From Caldilinea sp. CFX5 (GTDB lineage Bacteria; Chloroflexota; Anaerolineae; Caldilineales; Caldilineaceae): a stretch of DNA of 64,000 nt. Below the pieces are notes generated by a model that was not told the DNA's origin, made no database searches, and was given only the letters and a program-made list of their open reading frames with translations. This document shows positions 42,809 to 52,019 of this stretch, piece after piece. Numbering within the stretch: the stretch's first letter is position 1; every line of letters starts with the position of its first letter. The translations under genes were made by a program, and so were the position numbers. The stretch covers positions 62,001-126,000 of the forward strand of contig QWII01000014.1 in the NCBI GenBank assembly GCA_021405325.1. Direction: 5' to 3'.

Positions 42809-44941
42809 ATGGCTGAAAATACGCAAACTCTTACTCTCCGTGTCCGCAATGTTGACTGTGAACACGATGCAAACGTGATTGAGCGTGGACTGATCGGTTT
42901 TCCTGGTCTGACTGCGCTGAAGGTTTATCCAAAAGCGGCGAAAGTTGCACTGACCTATGATCCGGCTGCCACATCGCCAACCGCACTCGCGGCAAAACTG
43001 ACCGCACTAGGCTTCCCCCCACAGCAAGGATTGGCGATGACGGGACCGCCCAAGCCCTGGCGCAACCCAAAGGTGTTGACAGCGGCTGCGTCAGGTGTTC
43101 TACTGTTGATTGCCTGGCTCATCGGATTGGGGGGCGCGCCGGCGATCCTCTCGACAGTGATCTATATTGCTGCCATCCTGATTGGCGGTTATTACTTTGG
43201 GCGAGAAGCCATTGAAGAACTGATCTTTGAACGTGAAATCGGCATTGAACTGCTGATGAGCGTTGCCGCGGTGGTGGCTGCCGCGATGGGCGAGCCAGCC
43301 GAGGGCGCCATGCTGGTATTTCTGTATTCGATTAGCGAAGCTGCCGAAGGTTATACAGAGGAGAAAACGCGCGCTGCGATCAAGGCATTGATGGACCTGA
43401 CGCCCAAGGTAGCTCTCGTGCGCCGGGACGGAGTTGAAGGCGAGATCCCGGTCGAAGCGCTAGTGGTTGGCGATGTGTTCATCGTCAACCCTGGTCAATC
43501 GATGGCTACCGATGGTGAAGTGTTGGTCGGCTCGTCCAGCGTCAACCAAGCTCCTGTGACCGGGGAAAGCGTCCCCGTCGAGAAACAGCCAGGCGATCCG
43601 GTATTCGCCGGTAGCATCAATGGCGAAGGGGCGCTTGAAGTGCGCGCCACCAAGACCTTTGCGGACAACACGATTGCCCGTATCATCCATATGGTTGAAG
43701 AAGCTCAGGAGAAGAAAGGCAAGAGCCAGCGCTTTATCGAACGCTTCGGCGCGCGCTACAGCCCCATTGTATTGCTCATTGGCGTTTTGATCGCTGTCAT
43801 ACCGCCGTTGCTCTTTAGCGCAAGTTGGGTGACCTGGATCACCCGGGCAACGGTGTTTATTGTTGCTGCCGCACCATGCGCCTTGGTCATCTCTATTCCG
43901 ATTACATTGGTGGCTTCACTTGGTACAGGCGCACGCAATGGCGTACTCATCAAGGGTGGCATGTATGTTGAAGAACTGGCTAAGGTGAAAGTCGTGGCGC
44001 TGGATAAGACGGGTACATTGACGCGTGGTGAACCGGAAGTAACCGACGTTATCCTACTCCGTCAAGACCAGGACCGGATGATTAACGCACAGCCCGCTTT
44101 ACTCTCGGCAGCGGCGGGTATTGAACGGCGCAGCGGGCATCCCCTGGCGCAGGCAATCGTCCGATATGCAGAAGCGCAGGGCGTGCGACCGGCTGAACTG
44201 TCCGATTTCCGCTCACTGACCGGGGCCGGCGCTTCAGCCCGGATGGATGGGCGGACAATTTACGTTGGCAGTCCAGAATTATTCCACACGAAATTGGGTG
44301 TCTCTCTGGAAAATGCTTGGGAGGCTATCAACCACTTACAGGGTGCAGGGAAGACGGTGGTTATTTTGGGTGACGAGCAAGACGCCTGGGGCTTGCTTGC
44401 CATCCGTGACACCATTCGCCCGAATGCGCAACGAGCAATTGCGGCCATGCACACAGCCGGAGTGGATAAAGTGGTTATGCTGACCGGCGACAACGAGCGC
44501 ACGGCCCAGGCCATTGCCCGTGAACTGGGGATTGATGAGGTGTATGCCGACTTGAAACCGGAAGATAAAGCGATGAAAGTGCGCGAGCTAACGTCTCGCT
44601 ACGGTCATGTAGCCATGGTTGGCGATGGAGTCAATGATGCCCCTGCCCTCGCCGAGGCGAGCGTAGGCGTGGCCATGGGGGCGGCAGGCACGGATGTGGC
44701 GCTGGAGACCGCGGACGTCGCTTTGATGGCTGATGATCTGGAAAAATTGGCCTACGCGCTTCACCTGGCGAAACGTAATCAGTCAGTGGTGAACCAGAAT
44801 CTAGCCCTTTCTGCTTTCGTGATTAGCATTCTGGTCGTGGGTGCGATAGGCGGCTGGTTCACCCTGCCCATTGCCGTGCTGGGGCATGAGATTAGCGAAT
44901 TCGTGGTTATCGGCAGTGGCCTACGGATGCTGCGGGCATAA
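42809..44941 (+). CDS. P1B-type metal ATPase with APC motif
   Basis: A 710-residue P-type ATPase. The N-terminal HMA-like domain has VRNVDCEHDANVIERGL in place of GMxCxxC, with a single Cys. The transmembrane metal motif is AAPCALVISIPIT instead of CPC. Catalytic motifs are intact: [28 protein letters not shown] and GDGVNDAPALAEASVGVAMG. The last helix reads LGHEISEFVVIGSGLRML. The lack of the first Cys of CPC argues against Cu(I), and a Zn/Cd/Co-like substrate is possible. It starts 16 bases after the methyltransferase gene, under the ArsR promoter. Confidence 0.92.
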   Translation: MAENTQTLTLRVRNVDCEHDANVIERGLIGFPGLTALKVYPKAAKVALTYDPAATSPTALAAKLTALGFPPQQGLAMTGPPKPWRNPKVLTAAASGVLLLIAWLIGLGGAPAILSTVIYIAAILIGGYYFGREAIEELIFEREIGIELLMSVAAVVAAAMGEPAEGAMLVFLYSISEAAEGYTEEKTRAAIKALMDLTPKVALVRRDGVEGEIPVEALVVGDVFIVNPGQSMATDGEVLVGSSSVNQAPVTGESVPVEKQPGDPVFAGSINGEGALEVRATKTFADNTIARIIHMVEEAQEKKGKSQRFIERFGARYSPIVLLIGVLIAVIPPLLFSASWVTWITRATVFIVAAAPCALVISIPITLVASLGTGARNGVLIKGGMYVEELAKVKVVALDKTGTLTRGEPEVTDVILLRQDQDRMINAQPALLSAAAGIERRSGHPLAQAIVRYAEAQGVRPAELSDFRSLTGAGASARMDGRTIYVGSPELFHTKLGVSLENAWEAINHLQGAGKTVVILGDEQDAWGLLAIRDTIRPNAQRAIAAMHTAGVDKVVMLTGDNERTAQAIARELGIDEVYADLKPEDKAMKVRELTSRYGHVAMVGDGVNDAPALAEASVGVAMGAAGTDVALETADVALMADDLEKLAYALHLAKRNQSVVNQNLALSAFVISILVVGAIGGWFTLPIAVLGHEISEFVVIGSGLRMLRA

Positions 44942-44998
44942 GATTTATAAAAACCATAATACTTTGTATAAACATTAATTTACCAATGGAGAGCAGCG

Positions 44999-47086
44999 AT
45001 GAGTAAGATCCAAACGATTGAAGTTCCTGTTGCCGGTATGGACTGCACCGAATGTACGCAGCATGTCCAACACGCCATTGCCCGATTGCCCGGCGTTGAA
45101 TCGGTCAATGTCTTACTCACATCGGAGAAAGCCGTTATCCGCCTTGACCCAGATCTGGTGGGTTTGCCCGCCATTCGCCAGGCGGTGGCCAGTGCCGGGA
45201 ACTATACTGTGCCGGATACGGCCCAGCTACCTATGCCACAACCCGGTAGCCACTTCACCCGGCGTATCCTCACGCTGTTTGGCATTGTCTTTGGCGCTGT
45301 GCTGTTTATGGTGATTGTTGGTGAGTGGCTTGGCTTGTTTGAAACTATCACAGAACTGGTGCCCTTTCCGCTGGGCGTGGTGTTGGTGGTGGTGAGTGGC
45401 TGGCCCATCTTTCGCAATGTTGTCAATGCGGCCCGCAAGCGGCAAGTGACCTCTCACACGCTGATGACCCTGGGCGTGTTGGCTGCGCTGGCCGTAGGCG
45501 AGTGGGCAACTGCCGCCGTCGTGGTCTTCTTTATGCGCGTGGGGGAGTATGCAGAGAATTTCACCACCGAGGGGGCGCGCCGGGCAGTGAAAAACTTGAC
45601 CGCACTGGCGCCACAAACGGGGCGCGTGGAACGCAACGGCGCCGAACAGGAAGTGCCAATTGCTGATGTACAGGTTGGTGAAATTGTTATCGTCCGGCCA
45701 GGCGAGAAGATTCCGGTGGATGGCGACGTGGTGGCCGGCCAGGCGACGGTGGATCAGGCCACGATTACCGGCGAGTCGATGCCCGTGGAGGTAGCGGCCG
45801 GCAGCCATGTCTTTGCCGCTACGATTGCCAAACTAGGCAGTTTGCGTGTGAAGACAACCCGCACCGGACCGGATACAACCTTTGGGCGGGTGGTGAAAAT
45901 GGTCGAAGAGGCCGAGGCGCACCGGGCCGATGTGCAACGCTTTGCCGACAAATTTACGGCCTATTATTTACCGATTGTGGCCGGGTTGGCCCTCCTGACC
46001 TTCCTCATCAGGCGTGATCCATTAGCGACGGCGGCTGTACTTTTGGTGGCCTGCTCCTGTTCGATTGCCCTGGCGACCCCCATCGCTATGCTGGCTTCGA
46101 TTGGTAACGCAGCCAGGCGCGGTCTACTGATCAAAGGCGGCAAATATCTGGAAACGTTGGCACGCGCCGATGTGGTGCTGTTAGATAAGACTGGTACGCT
46201 CACATTGGGGCAACCACAACTCACTGATGTAATTCCGCTCAATGGCTTGGCCGCTTCTGAGGTTTTGGCATTAGCGGCTTCAGTTGAGCGCTATTCGGAA
46301 CATCCGCTGGCGGAAGCGGTGCGTCAGGCGGCCCATGCCCAAAAATTAGCGCTCACCGAAACCGCTGAGTTTGTGGCTGTGCCTGGAATGGGCGTGCGCG
46401 CCGTGGTGGGTGGTGAGCCGCTTGCCGTGGGTAACCAACGCTTGCTCCCTGCAGCAGCGGCTTTGCCGCTGACGGCTAGCCTGGAAGCGCAAGGGAAAAC
46501 CCTGTTATTTTTGGCACGCCAGGATGAACTGCTTGGGGTGCTGGCCGCGGCGGATACTTTGCGCCCTGAAGTACCCAAGGCGCTGGCCGATCTGCGCGCC
46601 CTCGGTATTCGCCACATCGAACTGCTAACTGGCGACCATGAACGTGCGGCAGCAACCCTGGCCGAACAGCTTGGCGTCACCTATCGCGCCAATCTCCTGC
46701 CTGAACACAAAATCCAGGTGGTCAAGGAATATCAAAGCCAAGGGCGGCGCGTGGTCATGATCGGAGACGGCGTTAATGATGCCCCGGCATTGGCGCAAGC
46801 GGATGTGGGCATTGCGATGGGCGCAGCGGGTACAGACATTGCCATCGAAGCCGCCCACATTGCCCTCTTGCGCGAGGATTGGCAACTGGTGCCGGATCTG
46901 TTTCGTGTGGCGCGGCAGACGATGCGGGTGGTGAAAATGAATCTTGGCTTTACTGCCGTCTATAACGTGGTCGGGCTAACGCTTGCCGCACTGGGATTCT
47001 TGCCACCCATCTTTGCTGCTGCCGCCCAATCTCTGCCTGATTTGGGGATTCTTGCCAATTCGGTGCGGTTACTTCGTCAACGGTGA
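44999..47086 (+). CDS. P1B-type metal ATPase with CSC motif
   Basis: A 695-residue ATPase. The N-terminal HMA domain is PVAGMDCTECTQHVQHAI. The transmembrane motif reads VACSCSIALATPIAML, with Ser where nearly all P1B pumps have Pro. Other motifs are intact: TGESMPV, DKTGTLTLGQP, TGDHERAAATLA and [20 protein letters not shown]. The C-terminal helix AAAQSLPDLGILANSVRLL lacks the HEGST or YN signatures of known subclasses. The metal is unknown. GGAG precedes the ATG, and it forms an operon with the APC ATPase. Confidence 0.92.
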   Translation: MSKIQTIEVPVAGMDCTECTQHVQHAIARLPGVESVNVLLTSEKAVIRLDPDLVGLPAIRQAVASAGNYTVPDTAQLPMPQPGSHFTRRILTLFGIVFGAVLFMVIVGEWLGLFETITELVPFPLGVVLVVVSGWPIFRNVVNAARKRQVTSHTLMTLGVLAALAVGEWATAAVVVFFMRVGEYAENFTTEGARRAVKNLTALAPQTGRVERNGAEQEVPIADVQVGEIVIVRPGEKIPVDGDVVAGQATVDQATITGESMPVEVAAGSHVFAATIAKLGSLRVKTTRTGPDTTFGRVVKMVEEAEAHRADVQRFADKFTAYYLPIVAGLALLTFLIRRDPLATAAVLLVACSCSIALATPIAMLASIGNAARRGLLIKGGKYLETLARADVVLLDKTGTLTLGQPQLTDVIPLNGLAASEVLALAASVERYSEHPLAEAVRQAAHAQKLALTETAEFVAVPGMGVRAVVGGEPLAVGNQRLLPAAAALPLTASLEAQGKTLLFLARQDELLGVLAAADTLRPEVPKALADLRALGIRHIELLTGDHERAAATLAEQLGVTYRANLLPEHKIQVVKEYQSQGRRVVMIGDGVNDAPALAQADVGIAMGAAGTDIAIEAAHIALLREDWQLVPDLFRVARQTMRVVKMNLGFTAVYNVVGLTLAALGFLPPIFAAAAQSLPDLGILANSVRLLRQR

Positions 47087-47129
47087 GGGCAAGAGATTAC
47101 GTGCTGGTTTATCTTAGGTAAAACGAAAG

Positions 47130-47169
47130 CGCCTCCATGCGCTGCCTAGTGTGGCATCACATGGAGGCG
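47130..47169. terminator. Hairpin terminator after the ATPase pair
   Basis: CGCCTCCATG (47130-47139) pairs perfectly with CATGGAGGCG (47160-47169). It lies between the convergent ATPase and zinc-ribbon genes, so it can serve both. Confidence 0.6.
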
Positions 47170-47173
47170 AAGA

Positions 47174-47389
47174 TTAGATAAACATACGAATGCAAAACGA
47201 GCTTAGTTTATCTTGTTCTACCGCCCTATTCCATCGAGCCACCGCATCAATCAACGAATCATCATGCTGTCGCGTTTCGAGCCTGCACCGCGGACACCGG
47301 TAAAGGTAATCAAGCGGTGGCTTTTCCCGGTTGCTAACCGCTTCCGGCTTCATTCCACATAAAGGACAGAGCAACAGTGCGTCAGTCAT
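47174..47389 (-). CDS. Small zinc-ribbon protein (Lar-like)
   Basis: A 71-residue protein starting at ATG 47389 with GGAGAA upstream. Two CxxC pairs (LLLCPLCGMKP and YRCPRCRLET) and a following AVARWNRAVEQ match the pattern of Lar-type restriction-alleviation zinc ribbons. Cellular role here is unknown. It lies just upstream of, and is ordered after, the ZIP gene on the minus strand. Confidence 0.65.
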   Translation of the reverse strand: MTDALLLCPLCGMKPEAVSNREKPPLDYLYRCPRCRLETRQHDDSLIDAVARWNRAVEQDKLSSFCIRMFI

Positions 47390-47443
47390 CCCAGCATTCT
47401 CCTTTCCCTTTGTGATAGGCAACTCATGGCAAGCAAGGGGCGC

Positions 47444-48178
47444 CTAATCGAGATAAAGTGAGAGCGCCATAAAGAGCGCAAAGCCGGCAATAAAGAGTAA
47501 CTCCTCCCAACGCGCATCCGCTGCTGTTTCGTGGGCTTCACCAATGATCTCCTCGACGGCGGTCGCAGTGAGAATGGCGGCGGTAAACGAGAGTAAGCCC
47601 AGTTTGAGCAATTCAGGGCGTCCGCGCACCAGCCAATACCCAATGGTGGCGCCTAAGAGAATCGGCAGGATAAAGGCGGCGGCCAGCAGTAACCGTTTGC
47701 GACGTGAGGGAACCGTCTCCTTGAAGCTGGCAATAGTGGCAAACCCTTCAGGCAGATCGGCGGCGACCTGCCCCAATGCCAGCAGGAGACCCAACCCCAA
47801 CGAAATGGTCGAACCCGTGCCAATTAACAGCCCGTCACTAAAGAGATCAACGGCGACGCCAGAGAAGATCAGCCACGGGCCGGTGTTTCCTCCTGCACCA
47901 CCCACGCGCATTTGTAGCTTTCCAATGAGGACATCAAGTCCCACCGCAAAACCACCACCGGCCAGAAAAGCCAGAATGATCACCCAGGAATGACTGGCTT
48001 CCAGTACTTGCGGCATCAATTCGACACCGACCACGGCTAGCACAATCCCTGCCGCCAAATGCAGCGCCAAACTGAGCAGGCGGGGGGATACGGTGATTAC
48101 TTCAGCCAATGCGCCGCCGATAGAGTTGCCGAGGGCCGGCATTGCCGCTAACGCCAGAACGAGTAAAAATTCATCCAT
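47444..48178 (-). CDS. ZIP-family metal transporter
   Basis: A 244-residue protein with about eight hydrophobic segments. The ZIP pattern is seen in LHLAAGIVLAVVGVELMPQVL, then FSGVAVDLFSDGLLIG and ALGQVAADLPEGFATIA, then AVEEIIGEAHE. The HNxxEG metal sites of typical ZIPs are modified to D-rich forms (VDLFSDG, AADLPEG), so metal choice may differ. It is divergent from the second ArsR gene across a 289-base gap. Confidence 0.85.
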   Translation of the reverse strand: MDEFLLVLALAAMPALGNSIGGALAEVITVSPRLLSLALHLAAGIVLAVVGVELMPQVLEASHSWVIILAFLAGGGFAVGLDVLIGKLQMRVGGAGGNTGPWLIFSGVAVDLFSDGLLIGTGSTISLGLGLLLALGQVAADLPEGFATIASFKETVPSRRKRLLLAAAFILPILLGATIGYWLVRGRPELLKLGLLSFTAAILTATAVEEIIGEAHETAADARWEELLFIAGFALFMALSLYLD

Positions 48179-48397
48179 GTGATTATCAATAAGTTTACTT
48201 TAGACTACTGTCTGCATGCGCTGTCGCGAAAAGATAGCGTTCAGCCGTCAATTTCGCTATAGGTCAGGGTAGGGAACAAGGTGCGAGGCAGGGTAGACCA
48301 TTTTAACACCTGTTCATTAGTGTAACCGACGCCAGCTTCCTGGCAGCGATGAAGGTAGGTGATTGAAGAAGCTTGTGAAAGTGAACAGGATCGATAT

Positions 48398-48426
48398 TTG
48401 ACAAAGCAAAAGGAGCGAGGTATAGT
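48398..48426 (+). promoter_or_regulatory. Consensus promoter of the second ArsR gene
   Basis: TTGACA (48398-48403), a 17-base spacer and TATAGT (48421-48426), 41 bases before the ATG. The sequence TGTTCATATATGG (48446-48458) between promoter and start resembles half of an SmtB-type operator. Confidence 0.75.
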
Positions 48427-48467
48427 TTCTGTTATCTGCATAGTTGTTCATATATGGAATAGTGAGA

Positions 48468-48782
48468 ATGAATCTCAACCAGGCTACCGATACAACCATT
48501 AGCGAAACGACGGCAGAAAGAGTGGCAGAACTCTTTGCCACCCTGGCCGATCCCAGCCGTGTGCGCATGATTGCCGCTTTAACCGCCGGTGAAATGCACG
48601 TTGGCGCTTTGGCTGCGGCGGTCGGCATTAGTGAATCGGCCGTCTCGCACCATCTGCGCCTTCTGCGGCAGATGCGCCTGGTGCGGACGCATAAAGATGG
48701 CCGGTACGTGTTTTATATGTTGGATGACGACCATGTGGCCGATCTCTTTCGCTGTGGGGTGGAGCATGTCCAACATGGCTAA
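48468..48782 (+). CDS. ArsR/SmtB-family Zn/Co-type metalloregulator
   Basis: A 104-residue winged-helix repressor. FATLADPSRVRMIAALTAGEM is followed by recognition helix VGISESAVSHHLRLLRQMRLV and wing KDGRYVFYMLDD. The C-terminal helix DDDHVADLFRCGVEHVQHG has the D-x-H...H-x2-H arrangement of the alpha-5 site of SmtB, CzrA and NmtR, which sense Zn, Co or Ni. ATG 48468 is chosen over TTG 48444. The P1B-4 ATPase downstream is the natural target, and the divergent ZIP gene a possible one. Confidence 0.92.
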   Translation: MNLNQATDTTISETTAERVAELFATLADPSRVRMIAALTAGEMHVGALAAAVGISESAVSHHLRLLRQMRLVRTHKDGRYVFYMLDDDHVADLFRCGVEHVQHG

Positions 48783-49050
48783 CTGGCTTTACACCCACCG
48801 CAGACAGATCATCATGGTCTGTTTGTTGCTCATTTTGATGGCATTGGTCGGCCATTTGCTGACTGATGCCACGCATTTTTCGCCGCATTCGGCTGCGACA
48901 TTGGATTTGCATGGCAATTTCCTACTCACTGTTGTGGCGGCGGTCATTGCCCCACACCTTATCGCCTTGATTTGTTTCCTCGCTGCGGCTTTATGTTGGT
49001 ATCAGCTTGCACCGCCCACGCCACCACCACCCATTTCTGCGCTTGAGTGA
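48775..49050 (+). CDS. Small two-helix membrane protein, unknown
   Basis: A 91-residue protein whose ATG overlaps the end of the ArsR gene by eight bases, with GGAG ten bases upstream. Two helices (IIMVCLLLILMALVGHLL and FLLTVVAAVIAPHLIALICF) enclose a His-containing loop (THFSPHSAATLDLHGN), and a proline-rich tail follows. Coupling to the regulator suggests a metal-linked role. No family recognised. Confidence 0.65.
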   Translation: MANWLYTHRRQIIMVCLLLILMALVGHLLTDATHFSPHSAATLDLHGNFLLTVVAAVIAPHLIALICFLAAALCWYQLAPPTPPPPISALE

Positions 49051-49097
49051 GTTTGCGCGCTTGAATTTACTCTGTCCCTGTTTATCCTGAAATTGTG

Positions 49098-49220
49098 TAT
49101 AGTCCACCCTAGCTGGCAGCGGCGGCAATGGTTTGGTAGGACCCAATGACCATTGCCACACCCCGCAAGGGTGGCCTCGACTGAAATCGACGCTTGGGAT
49201 GTTGGTGTGAGGAGTCTGCG
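49098..49220 (+). promoter_or_regulatory. Structured leader before the P1B-4 ATPase
   Basis: TATAGT (49098-49103) is a possible -10 box without a clear -35. The next 110 bases hold three hairpins: GGCAATGGT with ACCATTGCC (49124-49157), CACCC with GGGTG around CGCAA (49158-49173), and a smaller TCGA pair. They end at TGAGGAG before ATG 49221. It may be a metal-responsive or attenuating leader; it does not match a riboswitch consensus I know. Confidence 0.45.
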
Positions 49221-51638
49221 ATGAATGAATTACAACTGGATTTACCCCTGATCCTGCCCGATATGGATGAACGCGATCGCTGTATTCATCTGTTGACTGA
49301 CCGGCTGGCAGCAACCAGAGGGATTCAGCAGGCGCATATTATCCGTGACAACGGCACAGCGCAGTTATGTCTGCATTATGATCCCAATTTGCTTTCCCTA
49401 AGTACGGTGCATCGGTTGGCGCAGGAAACGGGTGCGCAGGTCACCGGTCGCTACCGGCATGAGCAAATTCCCTTTGCCCGGATGGATAGCGCGGATGCCG
49501 CCGTCACTTTGACGCAAACGCTGGAAGCGCTGCCCGGCATGTTGCACGCCCAGGTCAATTATGCGGCAGGGTTGGCTTTTGTCGCCTATGACAGCGAAGG
49601 ATTGACGCGTCCGGCGATTGAGCAGGCGATTCGTGGGATGGGCTTCAAGGTGCTGACACCCCCGGCGGTGGAACCAGGGCCGGTCACGTCGGCGGAGGAA
49701 GGCGAACACGACGCTCATGCCGGTCATGATCATGGCAGTGCGCCGACCTTTTTGCCCCATTGGATGCAGGAGCGTTGGCCGCTGCTGCTGGTGGCGTTGG
49801 CCGGTCTTTTTCTGGTGATTGGGTGGGCGGGCGAGCGTTGGTTTGGCTTCTCCGCCAATGGCGCCCTGGTCTTCTTCCTGCTCTCCTATTGGGCCGGCGG
49901 CTATGATATTGCCAGCCATGCGCTGCCCGGTCTGCTCAAGGGCAAGTTTGACACCGATGTGCTGATGTTGGCGGCTGCCATTGGCGCCGCCGTGTTAGGG
50001 GAATGGGCGGAGGGGGCCTTTTTACTCTTTCTCTTTAGCCTGGGCCATGCCGGCGAGCATTATGCCCTGGATCGGGCGCGCAATGCCGTCAATGCCCTGG
50101 GCGCCTTGATGCCTAAGACCGCGCGTGTCAAGCGTGGGGAGCAGATTGTGGAAGCGCCGGTAGCCACCTTGCGCGTGGATGATGTGGTTGTGGTGCGTCC
50201 TGGCGACCGCTTGCCGGTCGATGGACAGATTGTCAGCGGCGCCAGCGCCATTGACCAAAGCCCGATTACCGGCGAAAGTGTGCCGGTGGACAAGGAGCCG
50301 GGCGACGAGGTCTTTGCCGGGACGATCAATCAGAGTGCGGCGCTGGAAGTCAAGGTGACACGCCTGGCCAAAGACAATACCCTCAGCCGGGTTATGCAGA
50401 TGGTGGCCGAAGCACAGAGCCAACAGAGTCCAACGCAACAGTTCACGCAGCGCTTCACTCGGTGGTTTGTCCCAGCCGTGTTGGTGGTGGTGCTCTTGGT
50501 CATCGTAGTGCCACCGCTGGTGGGCTGGATGCCCTGGCGTGACAGCTTTTATCGAGCGATGTTGCTCTTGGTCGCCTCTTCCCCGTGCGCTTTGGCGATT
50601 GGCACGCCAGCCGCCGTGCTGGCCGGTATTGCCCAGGCTGCACGCAACGGCGTGTTGATCAAAGGCGGGGTTCATTTAGAAAACTTGGGGCGGTTGCAGG
50701 TCATGGCCTTTGACAAAACCGGCACGTTGACGGAAGGTCGCTTTGCCCTAAGTGAAGTCATACCGTTAAACAGCGAACCGGCGGAAGAATTACTGCGCGT
50801 GGCGGCGGCGGTTGAGCAACAATCGAATCACCCTCTGGCTCAAGCGGTGGTGCAGGCGGCGCAGGAGCGACAACTGACCTTGCCGCCGGCAACCGGGTTG
50901 GAAAATATTGTCGGGCGGGGTGTCCGCAGCAGCGTCAATGGTCAACCGGTGCTGATTGGCTCCCTCAAGCTCTTTACCGAAACGCTGGGGGCAACCGTGA
51001 CCCCAGCCGTAGTGCAAACCGTCGAAAAGCTAACGGCGGATGGACAGACAACGATGGTGGTCAGTCAAAATGGTGACGTGCTGGGCGTGTTAGGGCTTGC
51101 TGATGCACCGCGGTTAGGGGTTAACCAAACGATGCAGCAGTTGCTCAAGCTAGGCATCAAACACCTGGTGATGCTCACTGGTGATAACCAGAAGGTGGCC
51201 CAACGCATTGCCCAGATGATTGGGATGACGGATGTACGCGCTGAACTGCTGCCCGAACACAAATTGGCAGCGATCAAAGAATTACAAACACAATATGGCG
51301 CGATTGCCATGACTGGCGATGGCGTTAACGATGCCCCGGCCCTGGCGACGGCGACGGTCGGTATTGCGATGGGTGGCGCCGGGACGGCCGTTGCACTGGA
51401 AACGGCGGATGTCGCCCTGATGGGCGATGATCTGCGCAAATTGCCCTTTGCGGTGGGGCTGAGTCAGGCCAGCCGTGCAATCATCCAGCAAAACCTGGTG
51501 ATTTCACTCGGGGTGATTGGTCTGTTGATTCTCACCGCGGTCGTGGGGTGGGTGCAGCTCAGCGCCGCCGTGATATTGCATGAAGGCAGCACAATTGTCG
51601 TGGTGTTGAATGCCTTGCGCCTGCTACGCTACCGGTAA
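49221..51638 (+). CDS. P1B-4-type metal ATPase (Co/Zn class)
   Basis: An 805-residue ATPase. Two degenerate N-terminal ferredoxin-like domains lack CxxC, and a His-rich linker follows (EHDAHAGHDHGS). The transmembrane motif ASSPCALAIGTPA and the final helix AVILHEGSTIVVVLNALRLL are the SPC and HEGST signatures of P1B-4 pumps (CoaT/CtpD class; Co, Zn, Fe or Ni). Catalytic motifs TGESVPV, DKTGTLTEG, TGDNQKVAQRIA and GDGVNDAPALATATVGIAMG are intact. The start has TGAGGAG upstream. The alpha-5-site ArsR gene precedes it. Confidence 0.94.
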   Translation: MNELQLDLPLILPDMDERDRCIHLLTDRLAATRGIQQAHIIRDNGTAQLCLHYDPNLLSLSTVHRLAQETGAQVTGRYRHEQIPFARMDSADAAVTLTQTLEALPGMLHAQVNYAAGLAFVAYDSEGLTRPAIEQAIRGMGFKVLTPPAVEPGPVTSAEEGEHDAHAGHDHGSAPTFLPHWMQERWPLLLVALAGLFLVIGWAGERWFGFSANGALVFFLLSYWAGGYDIASHALPGLLKGKFDTDVLMLAAAIGAAVLGEWAEGAFLLFLFSLGHAGEHYALDRARNAVNALGALMPKTARVKRGEQIVEAPVATLRVDDVVVVRPGDRLPVDGQIVSGASAIDQSPITGESVPVDKEPGDEVFAGTINQSAALEVKVTRLAKDNTLSRVMQMVAEAQSQQSPTQQFTQRFTRWFVPAVLVVVLLVIVVPPLVGWMPWRDSFYRAMLLLVASSPCALAIGTPAAVLAGIAQAARNGVLIKGGVHLENLGRLQVMAFDKTGTLTEGRFALSEVIPLNSEPAEELLRVAAAVEQQSNHPLAQAVVQAAQERQLTLPPATGLENIVGRGVRSSVNGQPVLIGSLKLFTETLGATVTPAVVQTVEKLTADGQTTMVVSQNGDVLGVLGLADAPRLGVNQTMQQLLKLGIKHLVMLTGDNQKVAQRIAQMIGMTDVRAELLPEHKLAAIKELQTQYGAIAMTGDGVNDAPALATATVGIAMGGAGTAVALETADVALMGDDLRKLPFAVGLSQASRAIIQQNLVISLGVIGLLILTAVVGWVQLSAAVILHEGSTIVVVLNALRLLRYR

Positions 51639-51706
51639 CAAGAAAACCGATACCGGTCAGCCATCAGCTTAGGTGGTTCGCTTCCGGTAGAAGAGGAGAA
51701 AAATCG

Positions 51707-51910
51707 ATGTGTCAGGCTTGCGTACCAGAACTTTCTGCTAAACCTGAGGTAGACGCCGCACAATCGGACAATGTAGCCGCGGCGTCACACGAGCTTTCGC
51801 TGCCGGCGTTGGTGGCCATTATCGTCTGTTCCGTTATGGGCTTCCTCGCTGTGATGGGTGGCTTGGTCTGGCTGGTGCTGTGGCTACAACCGCAGTTGGC
51901 AGCCCTCTAA
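51707..51910 (+). CDS. Small single-helix membrane protein, unknown
   Basis: A 67-residue protein with AGAGGAG before the ATG. The N-terminal MCQACVPEL has a CxxC, followed by an acidic stretch and one membrane helix (PALVAIIVCSVMGFLAVMGG then LVWLVLWL). The N-terminal CxxC could bind the metal exported by the ATPase upstream, but this is inference. No family recognised. Confidence 0.65.
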   Translation: MCQACVPELSAKPEVDAAQSDNVAAASHELSLPALVAIIVCSVMGFLAVMGGLVWLVLWLQPQLAAL

Positions 51911-51951
51911 ACCAGCATGTAGTGTATCAGTCGTGAGGCGCAACCCATGCG

Positions 51952-51988
51952 TACCCAAGCTGATTTCTGGCCGAAATCAGCTTGGGTA
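51952..51988 (+). terminator. Strong hairpin, probable terminator
   Basis: TACCCAAGCTGATTTC (51952-51967) and its exact complement (51973-51988) form a 16-bp stem around TGGCC. No U-tract follows; it ends the ATPase transcription unit. Confidence 0.65.
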
Positions 51989-52019
51989 GGGTGTTCCATC
52001 GTTTACGAGAGGATGATCT

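Noticed and set aside
49104..49220. NiCo or cobalamin riboswitch in the ATPase leader
   Set aside because: The hairpins do not reproduce the conserved bases of those classes as I know them; kept only as an unclassified leader.
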